A DNA stretch of 64,000 nucleotides from an uncultured Aquimarina sp. (GCA_947496705.1 CANMDW010000008.1:62001-126000); one strand, 5' to 3'; positions 16,949-26,459 are shown, counted from the first letter of the stretch. Translations and numbers: made by a program. The notes: a model not told the origin generated them from the letters alone.

Positions 16949-18379
16949 GTGAAGATTATGAAAGTAGAACAAATGTACACCAGCTGCTTAGCACAAGGTG
17001 CCTATTATATAGAAAGCAAGGGTGAAGCGGCCATTATAGATCCATTACGTGAGGTAGAACCTTATATTGAAATGGCAAACGAACGAAATTCCAAAATAAA
17101 ATATGTGTTTGAAACACACTTTCACGCTGATTTTGTTTCTGGTCATATAGATCTGGCAAATAAAACAGGGGCCGAGATTGTTTATGGACCAACTACAATG
17201 GAAACCGGTTTCGATTTCATTTCAGGCAAAGACGGTCAAGAGTTTAAATTAGGGAATGCCACCATAAAGTTAATACATACTCCGGGGCATACTATGGAGA
17301 GCAGTTGTTATTTGCTCATTGATGAAAATGGCAAGGAAACTTCCATTTTTACTGGAGACACATTGTTTATAGGAGATGTAGGTCGTCCTGACCTAGCTCA
17401 AAAAGTAATTGCAGAACTTACTCAAGAAAAATTAGCCGCACTTTTATTTGATTCTCTTCGGAATAAAATAATGCCTTTGAATGATGACCTTATCGTTTAT
17501 CCAGGCCACGGTGCAGGAAGTGCCTGTGGAAAAATGATGAGCGATGAAACCACAGACACATTGGGACATCAAAAACAAACGAACTATGCGTTACGTGCAG
17601 ATATGTCACAAGAAGAGTTTATAGATGCTGTTCTTACTGGATTGACGCCCCCTCCTGGTTATTTTCCGCAAAATGTATTAATGAATATACGTGGCTACGA
17701 GAACATCGATAAAATAGTAGAAAAAGGAACAAAACCATTAAACGTTGAAGCCTTCAAAACTTCTGCTAAAAATACCAAGGCCATAATTATAGACACTAGA
17801 GATGCACAGGTCTTTGCCAAAGGATTCATCAAAGGGTCTTATAACATAGGGCTAGACGGAAGCTTTGCCAATTGGGTAGGTACTACTATAGTTGATATTA
17901 CTACACCGCTTCTTATTGTTTCAGATGAAGGAAAAGAAGAAGAGGTTGCTACACGATTAGCAAGAATAGGATTCGATAATACTTTAGGATATTTAAAAGG
18001 TGGTATTGAGGCTTGGAAATCAGCAGGGATAGAAACTGAAACTATTTCATCTATAACAGCTCAAAATTTAGCCGAAAGAATGCAAAACGAAGAGATTAAT
18101 ATCCTGGATGTGCGACGAGCAAGTGAATACAACAGTGAACATATTGAAAATGCAATAAATGCACCTCTAGACTATTTAAAAAATAGTATAGAAAAAGTAG
18201 CTAAAGACAAAACCTACTATGTGCATTGTAGAAGTGGTTATCGTTCAATGGTATTTGCATCCATATTAGCGTCTATGGGGTATCATAATTTAATAGATGT
18301 TAAAGGTGGAATGAATGCCATCAAAGAAACAGGGAAGTTCAATCTTTCTCAATATATGGAGCCTAGTACCCTATTATAG
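16949..18379 (+). CDS. Persulfide dioxygenase-rhodanese fusion (CstB/PRF type)
   Basis: The 476-residue protein has an N-terminal metallo-beta-lactamase domain with the iron-binding motif ETHFHADFVSGH, then IHTPGHTMES, FTGDTLFIGDVGR and VYPGHGAGSACG. Two rhodanese domains follow. The first (about 255-365) lacks an active-site Cys (LLIVSDEGKE). The second (about 370-470) has it in VHCRSGYRS. This order matches CstB, which oxidises persulfides to sulfite/thiosulfate with transfer to the rhodanese Cys. The start at 16949 is MKIMKVEQM; the ATG at 16958 (MKVEQMYTSC) is equally likely. It is followed 24 bp later by an SQR gene and preceded by TauE, the same set as the staphylococcal cst genes. It is the only intact member here. 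Confidence 0.92.
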   Translation: MKIMKVEQMYTSCLAQGAYYIESKGEAAIIDPLREVEPYIEMANERNSKIKYVFETHFHADFVSGHIDLANKTGAEIVYGPTTMETGFDFISGKDGQEFKLGNATIKLIHTPGHTMESSCYLLIDENGKETSIFTGDTLFIGDVGRPDLAQKVIAELTQEKLAALLFDSLRNKIMPLNDDLIVYPGHGAGSACGKMMSDETTDTLGHQKQTNYALRADMSQEEFIDAVLTGLTPPPGYFPQNVLMNIRGYENIDKIVEKGTKPLNVEAFKTSAKNTKAIIIDTRDAQVFAKGFIKGSYNIGLDGSFANWVGTTIVDITTPLLIVSDEGKEEEVATRLARIGFDNTLGYLKGGIEAWKSAGIETETISSITAQNLAERMQNEEINILDVRRASEYNSEHIENAINAPLDYLKNSIEKVAKDKTYYVHCRSGYRSMVFASILASMGYHNLIDVKGGMNAIKETGKFNLSQYMEPSTLL

Positions 18380-18402
18380 TTGAGAAATTAAGACGTACAC
18401 AA

Positions 18403-19649
18403 ATGAAAACTCATTATCAAATAGTAGTCATAGGAGGAGGAACAACAGGTCTTATGACTGCAAGCAGCCTGCTTAAAAAGAATCCAAAGCTGCAAATAGG
18501 TATTATTGAACCTTCTGAAGATCATTGGTATCAACCTGTGTGGACATTGATTGGTGGCGGCACCTATGACTATGAGAAAACCAAAAGGCCTATGGCATCG
18601 GTCATACCTAAAAATGCAGATTGGATAAAAGATAAAGCTATTTCTTTTGACCCCGAGAATAATGCTGTTATAACTGCTGCACACGGAACCGTTTCATATG
18701 ACTATTTGATAGTAGCTCCAGGATTAAAATTAGACCCAACTCTGGTTGAAGGATTACCCGAAGCTATTGATAAAGGCGTTGTCTGTAGTAATTACACGAA
18801 CCCTAATCATACTTGGGATGTCATCAAAAATTTTAAAGGAGGTGTTGCGTTATTTACGCAACCACCAAAACCCTATAAATGTGGCGGAGCACCTCAAAAG
18901 ATAATGTATTTAGCAGATGATCATTTCAAAAAAGCAGGTATTAAGAATAAAACTAAAGTAATTTATGCCACTTCAGAAGACAGTATTTTTGTCGTTTCAG
19001 AAATTGCTGAAACCTTAATGAAAGTCGTTGACCGAAAAGGAACCAATGTTAGATTTAGTTGGGAACTAAAAAAAATAGAAGGCGATAAACAAATGGCTTG
19101 GTTCAGCGTAAGTCCTGATCAAAAAGAACATAATCCTATTGTTTTAGAGACTTATAAAAATGATGGCTTAGTTGGTATTAAATATGATATGTTGCATGTA
19201 ATTCCACCAAATACCGCCCCAAATTTCATAAAAAACTCGTCTTTAGTGGATGATTCGGGTTGGATGGACGCAAATCAATATACTATGCAACATAAAAAAT
19301 ACCCCAATATATTTGGTTTAGGTGATGTCACTAATGTTCCGACTTCTAAAACTGGTGCAGCTATTCGAAGACAAGCTCCAGTAGTAGTCAATAGCATTCT
19401 AAGTTTAATTGAATTTCAAAAATTAGGTTCAAAAAAATACACGGTTATTCTGCCTGTCCCTTCATTACTGGCTACGGAAAAATGGTTCTCGCAGAATTTG
19501 ATTACACAAAGAAATTTACTCCAGATCCAAAATTAAAGCGAATGTTGGTTTTTGATAGTTCGAAAGAGCATTGGAGACTTTGGCTTTTAAAAAAGTATTT
19601 CCTCCCCTATTTATACTGGAATAAAATGTTGAAAGGGAAGGAAGTCTGA
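18403..19649 (+). pseudogene. sqr: Sulfide:quinone oxidoreductase, frameshifted near the C-terminus
   Basis: The N-terminal FAD motif VVIGGGTTGLMTA, the Cys-containing PPKPYKCGGAPQK and FGLGDVTNVPTSK identify an SQR-type flavoprotein that oxidises sulfide and reduces quinone at the membrane. The frame is intact to about 19440 and then shifts. The shifted frame reads GYSACPFITGYGKMVLAEFD and continues to SKEHWRLWLLKKYFLPYLYW, ending at TGA 19647-19649. Loss of one base in AAATACACGG (near 19441) explains it. As it stands the product loses the conserved late Cys (SACP) and the membrane-binding tail. It forms an operon with the persulfide dioxygenase. Confidence 0.88.
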
Positions 19650-19792
19650 AAATAAATTTAACCTAAAAAATATGAAGTTGTGCAACTTAAGTTGCTGTTA
19701 AAGGTGAAAAATGAATTTGTCCTTGTCATAGATCAATTTGTTATTAAGAATTACAAATGATTAGTTTTTTTGGTTAGCTAAATAATATTAAA

Positions 19793-19987
19793 ATGAAAAA
19801 AGAACATACACTGATACCTCATTCTGCGCCAATGGATACACCTTTACTCATACTGGAAGGCAGCGCTAAAATTACAATCGGTAAAGAAGAGTACACTATA
19901 AATGCAGGTGATATAATAAGGCTACCAAAGGAAATAGATCACTGAGTCTATCCTGCAACTGACATAAAATTCCTATTGATAAAATAA
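19793..19987 (+). pseudogene. Small cupin-domain protein with an in-frame TGA
   Basis: The 64-codon frame starts with MKKEHTLIPHSAPMDTPLLI. It has the cupin strand pattern LEGSAKITIGKEEYTINAGD and IIRLPKEIDH, a TGA at 19943-19945, then VYPATDIKFLLIK and TAA. The last part is the expected end of a small cupin, so the TGA interrupts a real gene, perhaps replacing TGG. It lies directly before the cytochrome c gene. No convincing operator with the 36.5-bp spacing was found upstream; TGTCATAGATCA (19724-19735) is only a distant match. Confidence 0.7.
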
Positions 19988-19998
19988 ATTTAAAAAAA

Positions 19999-21024
19999 AT
20001 GAAACTTACTATTCCATTTATATTGCTTCTTCTCTTCATGGGCTGTCAAAATGGTAAAACAAATAATTATGAAAACACTTCAGTAATTCAAAGCGAGGCG
20101 GATTCTATAGATGTCACTACACATCCAGGAAAGAAGCTTATGGAGATTAATTGTTACGTATGTCATAGTCCAACTACAAATCAGGGAGACCGCGTTGGAC
20201 CTCCAATGATTGCTATTAAGAAACATTATATTTCTGACGACACAACTAAGGAAGAGTTTATTAAGAATATTCAAGATTGGATTAAAAATCCAAATGAAAA
20301 TGATGCTAAAATGTTTGGTGCGGTTAGACGGTTTGGAGTAATGCCTAAAACTCTATATCCGGAGGAAACAATTGCACAAATTGCAGATTATGTGTTTGAC
20401 AATGACATAGAGCAACCTGAATGGTTCGAAGATCATTTTAATGAAGAAAAAGGTAAACATAAAGGCGAAGGGAAGGGAATGGGTAATGGCAAACGAAAAC
20501 AAATGCACAAACAACAAGCACAAATTAACTTTGATGAGCTACCTTATGCCGAAAGAGGTTTAAAATATGCCTTATCCACTAAGGCTGTTTTGGGTAAAAA
20601 CCTAATGGGAACTATTCAAAAAAAAGGAACATTAGAAGCTTTAGCTTTTTGTAATGAACAAGCTTACCCTTTAACAGATAGTATGAGTGTAGTACATAAT
20701 GTAACCATTAAACGTGTTTCAGACAAACCTAGAAATCCTAATAATCAAGCAAATACAGAAGAATTAGAGTACATAGAAAACTTCAAAGATGTTATCGCCA
20801 ATCAGCAGGAGCCTACTCCTGTGGTAAAGGAATCAAACTCAAAAGTAAAAGTGTATTATCCAATTACAACTAATACTATGTGCTTACAATGCCACGGGAA
20901 ACCAACTAAAAATATAGAACCAAAAACTTTAAAAGCTTTAACTCTATTGTACCCAAATGATCAGGCGACTGGCTACGATGTTAGTCAAGTAAGAGGTATT
21001 TGGACTATTACTTTTGAAAAATAA
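19999..21024 (+). CDS. Cytochrome c lipoprotein fused to a DUF3365 haem domain
   Basis: The 341-residue protein has a lipoprotein signal (LLLLFMGCQNG). A class I cytochrome c domain follows, with haem motif CYVCH near residue 52 and axial Met in FGVMPKTLYP. After a basic, Gly/Lys-rich linker (EEKGKHKGEGKGMGNGKRK) comes a DUF3365 (Tll0287-like) domain (about 185-341) with a second haem motif CLQCHGKP. Both haems would lie in the periplasm. DUF3365 domains occur in signalling and redox proteins; here a role in electron transfer to or from the neighbouring sulfide and oxygen pathways is plausible, not shown. The fusion order is worth noting. Confidence 0.85.
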   Translation: MKLTIPFILLLLFMGCQNGKTNNYENTSVIQSEADSIDVTTHPGKKLMEINCYVCHSPTTNQGDRVGPPMIAIKKHYISDDTTKEEFIKNIQDWIKNPNENDAKMFGAVRRFGVMPKTLYPEETIAQIADYVFDNDIEQPEWFEDHFNEEKGKHKGEGKGMGNGKRKQMHKQQAQINFDELPYAERGLKYALSTKAVLGKNLMGTIQKKGTLEALAFCNEQAYPLTDSMSVVHNVTIKRVSDKPRNPNNQANTEELEYIENFKDVIANQQEPTPVVKESNSKVKVYYPITTNTMCLQCHGKPTKNIEPKTLKALTLLYPNDQATGYDVSQVRGIWTITFEK

Positions 21025-21106
21025 CATTGTCAGGTATGAACATTTTTTAAAATACTATGTCAAGAATAATTTCAGTAACACAGAATAACCAATAAACCTA
21101 AATATT

Positions 21107-21250
21107 ATGATTTCTCAAAACATTGTATTATCTAATTGGAGTAACGGTGTAATTATGATAGCTATCTTCGCTATAGTGTGCATTGCTCTAATTGGTATCC
21201 TAATTAATTTTATGATGAGTGGAAAGAAAAAGGAAGATTCCGAAAAGTAA
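21107..21250 (+). CDS. Small single-helix membrane protein (47 aa)
   Basis: ATG 21107 to TAA 21248 encodes 47 residues with one transmembrane helix (VIMIAIFAIVCIALIGILIN) and a basic/acidic cytoplasmic tail (SGKKKEDSEK). The start is preceded by the A-rich AATAAACCTAAATATT typical of this lineage. It lies 82 bp after the cytochrome c gene and directly before a clear terminator, so it is probably the last gene of that transcript. Small proteins of this shape accompany oxidases, but I do not recognise a family. Confidence 0.6.
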   Translation: MISQNIVLSNWSNGVIMIAIFAIVCIALIGILINFMMSGKKKEDSEK

Positions 21251-21270
21251 ACTCAAATTAGAATAATCAA

Positions 21271-21300
21271 AAAAAGAGCCTCATTTGATGCTCTTTTTTT
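21271..21300. terminator. Bidirectional intrinsic terminator
   Basis: AAAAAGAGC (21271-21279) pairs with GCTCTTTTT (21290-21298) around a ten-base loop, with T and A tracts on both sides. It separates the cytochrome c transcript from the convergent TonB receptor gene. Confidence 0.85.
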
Positions 21301-21321
21301 GAAATTAATAGAATCTACCAA

Positions 21322-23424
21322 TTAAAATTTATATTGTAAAAAGCCAGAAATATTTCTTCCTGGTTCAGTAATTGGTGTACGACCAAAATCTGACTGATTG
21401 GTAAAAGAAAAGTTTAAATGATTATTATAGGCTCTATCAAAAATGTTTAAGGCAGCAACGCCTAATATTACATTTTTAATAGGTTTTACTCCTAAACGCA
21501 AGTCTAAAGTTTGGTAGCCATCAGTTTTTATTTCTCCAAAACTTCTTGAGATGTTGTCTTGCTTAGAAACCAAATTATATTGTGCATTAAACCAATAATG
21601 TTCTTTCTCAAATCCTAAAACTAATCTAGTCGTAAAAGGTGGTGTTAATGGCAAAGATTCTTTCAAATCTTGATTCTTAGCATATACATAAGCTAATTCT
21701 GCTTTAAAGAAATAGTCGTTTAAGAAGTCTAATTTTGTCATAGCTTCAAAACCAGTTTTGTACGCGTCATTGATATTTCTAAACACTTTTGGATGTATAG
21801 GTTCTAACATTGGCATAAATTTTCTGTTTAGACTTTCATCAACAATTCCAACAATATAATTTTCGTATTTAGAATAGTAAAAAGAGGTGGAATAGCTAAA
21901 TTTATTCAATCCGTTTTCAAGTTTTTCATAACCTTTAAAACCTAGCTCAAACTGATTATTTACTTCAGCATCTAAATTTGGATTCCCAATATATTCATAA
22001 GGGTCTTGACCAACGGTAAAGTGGTTAATGTAGCGTTCAATCATATTTGCAGACCGCACACCACGACCATAAGCAGCTTCTAATATAAAGTTGTCTGCGA
22101 TTTGTTTTTTGATTGAAAAAGTACCACTAATATTACCTTCGGTACATTTTTCTAAATCGTACATAGCTGCAAAATCTGCTTCTGGATCTTTTATATCTGA
22201 AACTATCATATCATAGCGTATGCCAGCGGTAATATTAGTTGTTACGTTCGAAGACCATTTAGCTTCAGTAAATACACCATAATTGTTTATGTAAGAGTCT
22301 TGCCAAACTTTATCATTAAATATCATTGGTCTTGGCAACGTGGTTCCATTCATAACTTTTACTAGGCGTGTTCTTTCTCCATCTCGTGCAACTTGCATAG
22401 CATCAAAACCACTAAATAGAATTATCTTTTTAATAGGTTGCCATTTAAGCTCTAACTTTCCACCAGAAGTTGTAGCATTAACTGTAGATTCGGCTTCCAT
22501 CATCATAAAAGAAGGTCTATTCGAATTATGCATTAAATGATCTACATAGCTGTAATAGGCTTTGGCAGTTATACTTTTAGCTATCTTACCAAGATTAGAT
22601 ATCTTATAGTCGAGAGATAGAATGCTGCTATTATCAAATTCCGTATCCATTGGCAATGCAGCGTGCAATACATCCCGGCCAAAAGATTGTCTCCAATGTC
22701 CTTGCAAGCGTTGATTTTCAGTAAAATTATAACCCATTTTAATACCGTAATCTGTACTTCTAAAGGATGAAGGAATTTCAACGTTATTACCATCTTCATA
22801 GTTTCCAAAATCGCGATAACCAGCATTGGCTACAAAATCATATTTTTCTTGTATATATTGAAGTTGTGCCATTGTAACCAGAGAACCTCCATTACTTTCA
22901 TAGCCAGTCGAGACTTTTCCTTGTAATCCGTAATCTTCATAGTCTGGCTTTTGAGTCACCAAATTCACAATACCTGCAAAAGTAGCTCCATAGCGCACTG
23001 TATAAGGACCTTTTATAATTTCAATTTTAGATATTTCTTCAGGAATAATATGTGTAGTAATCGGATCCATTCGGTTTGGACATGCATGCATAGCCTTAGT
23101 ACCTCCATCATATTGTACATTTAATTGTTCGTATTGAGATGCTCTAAACGATGGGTCAATAGCATAATTACCACGTTTAATACTAGAAAATCCATTGATG
23201 TTGTTAAATAAATCTGCTACATTCTTTGGTTGTACTATTTTTTCATCTGTATGATTAGAGACTTGAGTATGTATTGGGTCTGTTTTTACATTTCCAATGA
23301 TTAATACTTCGTCTAATTTTATTTGTTTTTGTGATGTTGTATCTTGTTTAACATTGTTTTTTTCTTGAGAAAAAGATATTATTGAAATTAGTGCGCATAA
23401 AAGCACACTATAAAAAGTTTTCAT
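21322..23424 (-). CDS. TonB-dependent receptor of the copper (OprC-like) type
   Basis: I start at the ATG 23424 (signal peptide TFYSVLLCALISIISFSQ); an upstream ATG at 23469 adds no leader-like residues. The plug domain contains KIEIIKGPYTVRYG, and the barrel ends with the aromatic terminus ISGFLQYKF. The plug has HACPNRMDP, a CxxxM motif, and a barrel loop has DHLMHN, an HxM motif. CxxxM with HxM is the Cu-binding pair described for OprC, so copper uptake is likely. The 124-residue gene upstream (76 bp away) is probably in the same operon, and its promoter carries the regulon operator. Confidence 0.82.
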   Translation of the reverse strand: MKTFYSVLLCALISIISFSQEKNNVKQDTTSQKQIKLDEVLIIGNVKTDPIHTQVSNHTDEKIVQPKNVADLFNNINGFSSIKRGNYAIDPSFRASQYEQLNVQYDGGTKAMHACPNRMDPITTHIIPEEISKIEIIKGPYTVRYGATFAGIVNLVTQKPDYEDYGLQGKVSTGYESNGGSLVTMAQLQYIQEKYDFVANAGYRDFGNYEDGNNVEIPSSFRSTDYGIKMGYNFTENQRLQGHWRQSFGRDVLHAALPMDTEFDNSSILSLDYKISNLGKIAKSITAKAYYSYVDHLMHNSNRPSFMMMEAESTVNATTSGGKLELKWQPIKKIILFSGFDAMQVARDGERTRLVKVMNGTTLPRPMIFNDKVWQDSYINNYGVFTEAKWSSNVTTNITAGIRYDMIVSDIKDPEADFAAMYDLEKCTEGNISGTFSIKKQIADNFILEAAYGRGVRSANMIERYINHFTVGQDPYEYIGNPNLDAEVNNQFELGFKGYEKLENGLNKFSYSTSFYYSKYENYIVGIVDESLNRKFMPMLEPIHPKVFRNINDAYKTGFEAMTKLDFLNDYFFKAELAYVYAKNQDLKESLPLTPPFTTRLVLGFEKEHYWFNAQYNLVSKQDNISRSFGEIKTDGYQTLDLRLGVKPIKNVILGVAALNIFDRAYNNHLNFSFTNQSDFGRTPITEPGRNISGFLQYKF

Positions 23425-23499
23425 TTCGAATTTTTTATAATTATCAAATAGTTTTAGTCTTGTCAACATAAATACTGTTGCCGTATGTTATTTTGATAA

Positions 23500-23874
23500 T
23501 TATACTTGAGGAGGAGGATCTAAAGGAGAAATTTCTAGATGCTTATAAAAATTAATGTATATAAAAAGAGGTTTTTTAGTATCTGCAAAATTTAAGATAT
23601 TACATTCTTCAATGGCATCTGTAAAAAATAAAATTTCTTTAAAGCCAATAATACTTTCTGGTGTTCGTTGTTCGTTGTTCTGTGATTCAGAGATTTTTTT
23701 TAAGTGACATTTTCCATTGCATTGTAATTTAGGCCTATCTTTATTCTCACAAAGTTTTTCGATAAATCCAATAGGATCCAATTTATAATAGGAATACGTA
23801 ATAGAAACCCTTAAACTGTTAATCAGTATAAGAGTTGTTAAAATAATAGAAAAAAAATAAGTACCAACCTTCAT
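23500..23874 (-). CDS. Hypothetical 124-aa membrane-anchored protein with a GKCHL Cys/His motif
   Basis: One N-terminal hydrophobic helix (YFFSIILTTLILINSLRVS) is followed by a soluble part with CENKDRPKLQCNGKCHLKK. The tail ends LEISPLDPPPQV. The Cys-x-Gly-Lys-Cys-His grouping looks like a metal site. I do not know a named family, but it lies directly upstream of the copper-type receptor and is probably co-transcribed. The predicted -7 box ends only six bases before the ATG, so the mRNA would be nearly leaderless. A role in copper handling is inferred from the motif and position. Confidence 0.72.
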   Translation of the reverse strand: MKVGTYFFSIILTTLILINSLRVSITYSYYKLDPIGFIEKLCENKDRPKLQCNGKCHLKKISESQNNEQRTPESIIGFKEILFFTDAIEECNILNFADTKKPLFIYINFYKHLEISPLDPPPQV

Positions 23875-23879
23875 CTTTG

Positions 23880-23922
23880 TAAAGATAATGAGCTGTTATT
23901 TTTTGTTAACTGACCTATATCA
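23880..23922 (-). promoter_or_regulatory. FNR-like operator plus -7 box for the copper receptor operon
   Basis: Operator TGACCTATATCA at 23911-23922 (one mismatch). Minus-strand -7 box TATCTTTA at 23880-23887 (one mismatch). Spacing is 36.5 bp. Confidence 0.7.
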
Positions 23923-23980
23923 TATTTCTATTTTTTTAGTTAGTAATAAACATTACATAGTTTTAAAAAAAACATTTGTG

Positions 23981-24023
23981 TGACCTACGTCACTTAACAG
24001 GTATAATGTATAGATTATCTTTG
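23981..24023 (+). promoter_or_regulatory. FNR-like operator plus perfect -7 box for cydAB
   Basis: Operator TGACCTACGTCA at 23981-23992 (perfect half-sites). -7 box TATCTTTG at 24016-24023 (perfect). Spacing is 36.5 bp. Control of a high-affinity oxidase supports an oxygen- or redox-linked signal. Confidence 0.8.
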
Positions 24024-24048
24024 ATACCATTACGAAAAATTTGATAAG

Positions 24049-25380
24049 ATGGAAGATATGCTCTTTTATGATAGAATGCAGTTTGCATTTACTATCACTT
24101 TCCACTACTTGTTTCCACAACTAACAATGGGATTATCACTAATGATAGTCTATTTTAAGTGGAAATTCCTCAGAACAAAAATTGACAAATACAACGATGC
24201 AGCAAAATTCTGGATGAAGATTTTTGCTCTCAACTTTGCAATGGGTGTGGTTACGGGTATTCCAATGGAGTTTCAATTTGGAACTAACTGGGCAAAATTC
24301 TCAGAACTTACGGGAGGTATTATTGGTCAAACCTTGGCTATGGAAGGTATGTTTTCTTTCTTTTTAGAATCCTCCTTTTTAGGGCTTTTTCTTTTTGGGG
24401 AAAAATTGTTAGGACATAAGCTCCATTTTCTAACAGGTTTTTTAGTCTTTTTAGGATCTTGGGCTAGTGGTTATTTAATAATCGCTACTCATTCTTGGAT
24501 GCAACACCCTGTAGGTTATGAAATACTTGAAAACGGAAAATTTGTATTAAATAACTTTGGAGCTTTATTTTCTAACCCATGGCTATTACCATCTTACCTA
24601 CATAATCAATTAGCATCTTTAATTACCGCATCGTTTGTAGTTGCCTCTGTTGGAGCATTCTATATATTAAATAATAAGCATAGTGAATTTGGTAAACTCT
24701 TCGTGAAAACTGGTGTTATTTTTGGATTAGTATCTAGCATTTTAGTGGCTTTTCCAACTGGAGACTGGACTGCTAAAAACGTGGTTAAATACCAACCTGT
24801 AACCTTTGCCGCTATGGAAGGAATCTTTGAAACTGAAAATGCAGGTTCAGAAATTGTACTAATTGGGCAACCCAATATGCTAGAAAAGAAACTAGATAAT
24901 AAAATTGCAGTTCCAAATATTTTGAGTTTCCTAACATATCAAAAATGGGATGCTCAAATAAAAGGATTAAATGAGTTTGATGAAAAAGACTATCCAACAA
25001 ATGTTCCTGGGTTATATTATGCCTATCACATTATGGTAGGTTTAGGAACTATTTTTATTGGACTTATGCTCATAGCTGCGGTACAACTTTACCGAAAAAA
25101 ACTCTATAAAACCAAATGGATTTTATGGTCATTGTTATTTATGTTACCATTTCCTTATATCGCTAATACAACAGGTTGGTACACTGCTGAATTAGGAAGA
25201 CAACCTTGGTTGGTCTATAATCTTATGCGAACTGCAGATGGAGCATCACCAACAGTATCGTCGGGCAATACATTATTTACTTTACTCGGATTTATAGGTC
25301 TATATCTTTTATTAGGCTTATTATTTCTAATGTTGGCAGGAAAAATCATCAATAAAGGACCACAACTAATAAAACACTAA
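24049..25380 (+). CDS. cydA: Cytochrome bd ubiquinol oxidase subunit I
   Basis: The 443-residue multi-helix protein has the haem-ligand region TITFHYLFPQLTMGLSL at the N-terminus, GIPMEFQFGTNW, and the GRQPW quinol-site motif in WYTAELGRQPWLVYNLMRT. The loop between helices 6 and 7 is short, so it is the short-Q-loop form. With CydB it reduces oxygen to water at low oxygen tension and resists NO and sulfide. The stop is two bases before the cydB ATG. The promoter has the best operator and -7 combination in the island. Confidence 0.96.
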   Translation: MEDMLFYDRMQFAFTITFHYLFPQLTMGLSLMIVYFKWKFLRTKIDKYNDAAKFWMKIFALNFAMGVVTGIPMEFQFGTNWAKFSELTGGIIGQTLAMEGMFSFFLESSFLGLFLFGEKLLGHKLHFLTGFLVFLGSWASGYLIIATHSWMQHPVGYEILENGKFVLNNFGALFSNPWLLPSYLHNQLASLITASFVVASVGAFYILNNKHSEFGKLFVKTGVIFGLVSSILVAFPTGDWTAKNVVKYQPVTFAAMEGIFETENAGSEIVLIGQPNMLEKKLDNKIAVPNILSFLTYQKWDAQIKGLNEFDEKDYPTNVPGLYYAYHIMVGLGTIFIGLMLIAAVQLYRKKLYKTKWILWSLLFMLPFPYIANTTGWYTAELGRQPWLVYNLMRTADGASPTVSSGNTLFTLLGFIGLYLLLGLLFLMLAGKIINKGPQLIKH

Positions 25381-25382
25381 TA

Positions 25383-26459
25383 ATGGAACTATTTTGGTAT
25401 ATCGTTTTAATGACAATGCTAGCTATCTATGTGATTTTAGATGGTTACGATTTTGGTGCTGGAATTATACATTTATTCTTTGCAAAGAAAGAAAAAGATA
25501 AAAAAGCCATTACAAATGCTATTGGTCCTTTTTGGGATGCAAATGAAGTTTGGCTTATTGCTTCGGGAGGTGTATTATTTTTTGCCTTTCCTACCCTATA
25601 TGCCTCTTCTTTTAGTGGTTTTTATTTACCACTAATAATGATTTTATGGCTGCTCATTTTCAGAGCAATTGGTCTAGAATTACGTGGTCAAATACATAAT
25701 AAAATGTGGGAAGCCATTTGGGATAAAGCCTTTGGTATATCAAGCTTGCTTTTGGCGTTGTTCTTTGGGGTGGCCTTAGGAAATATTGTTAGAGGTGTTA
25801 ATTTAGGAAATGTTGTAAATGGTGTTTCAACGCAAGAAGCGCATTATTTCTTTCTACCGCTTTGGAATACAACTTTTAGCCCACAAGCAGAACAATTGGG
25901 AATCATAGATTGGTTCACATTGCTATTAGGTGTTGTTGGTGTTGTAGCATTAACCATTCACGGAGCTAGCTGGATAATTTTCAAAACCAATTCCGATTTA
26001 AATAATAAGCTAAAAAAAGTAATTTTTAACTTGAATCTTGTCTTACTTGTATTTGTAATAACCTCATTATTGATTTGGCATATTATAGAGCCTAAACCTT
26101 TTCATAATTTTATAGAACATCCTTTGCTGTGGATATTCCCAATTATTGCGTTTACTGGATTATTCGGACTGTTTAAAGTTAAATCCTTCAAAAAAGATGG
26201 GTTAGGGTTTCTATTCTCATCCTTATTTTTGTTTGGTGGTTTGACCTCTACGGTAGCTTCAATATTCCCAAAAGTATTGCCATCGACTAATACAGTAAAT
26301 CCATCATTAACACTGTACAGTGTTGCTGCAGATGAATATGGTCTATCTGTAGGTATATATTGGTTTGCCATCGCTGTAGTTTTAGTTGCAATTTATATGG
26401 TTATTCAATATAGAGTCTTTAAAGGGAAAATGGATGACATTGGTTATGGAGACCATTAG
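25383..26459 (+). CDS. cydB: Cytochrome bd ubiquinol oxidase subunit II
   Basis: The 358-residue membrane protein begins with ILDGYDFGAGIIHLF, followed by GPFWDANEVWLIASGGVLFFAFP, both conserved in CydB. It completes the bd oxidase with CydA and follows it by two bases. There is no cydX-like frame directly after the stop. The next 216 bp contain only the operator-promoter of the broken SDR gene. Confidence 0.95.
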   Translation: MELFWYIVLMTMLAIYVILDGYDFGAGIIHLFFAKKEKDKKAITNAIGPFWDANEVWLIASGGVLFFAFPTLYASSFSGFYLPLIMILWLLIFRAIGLELRGQIHNKMWEAIWDKAFGISSLLLALFFGVALGNIVRGVNLGNVVNGVSTQEAHYFFLPLWNTTFSPQAEQLGIIDWFTLLLGVVGVVALTIHGASWIIFKTNSDLNNKLKKVIFNLNLVLLVFVITSLLIWHIIEPKPFHNFIEHPLLWIFPIIAFTGLFGLFKVKSFKKDGLGFLFSSLFLFGGLTSTVASIFPKVLPSTNTVNPSLTLYSVAADEYGLSVGIYWFAIAVVLVAIYMVIQYRVFKGKMDDIGYGDH

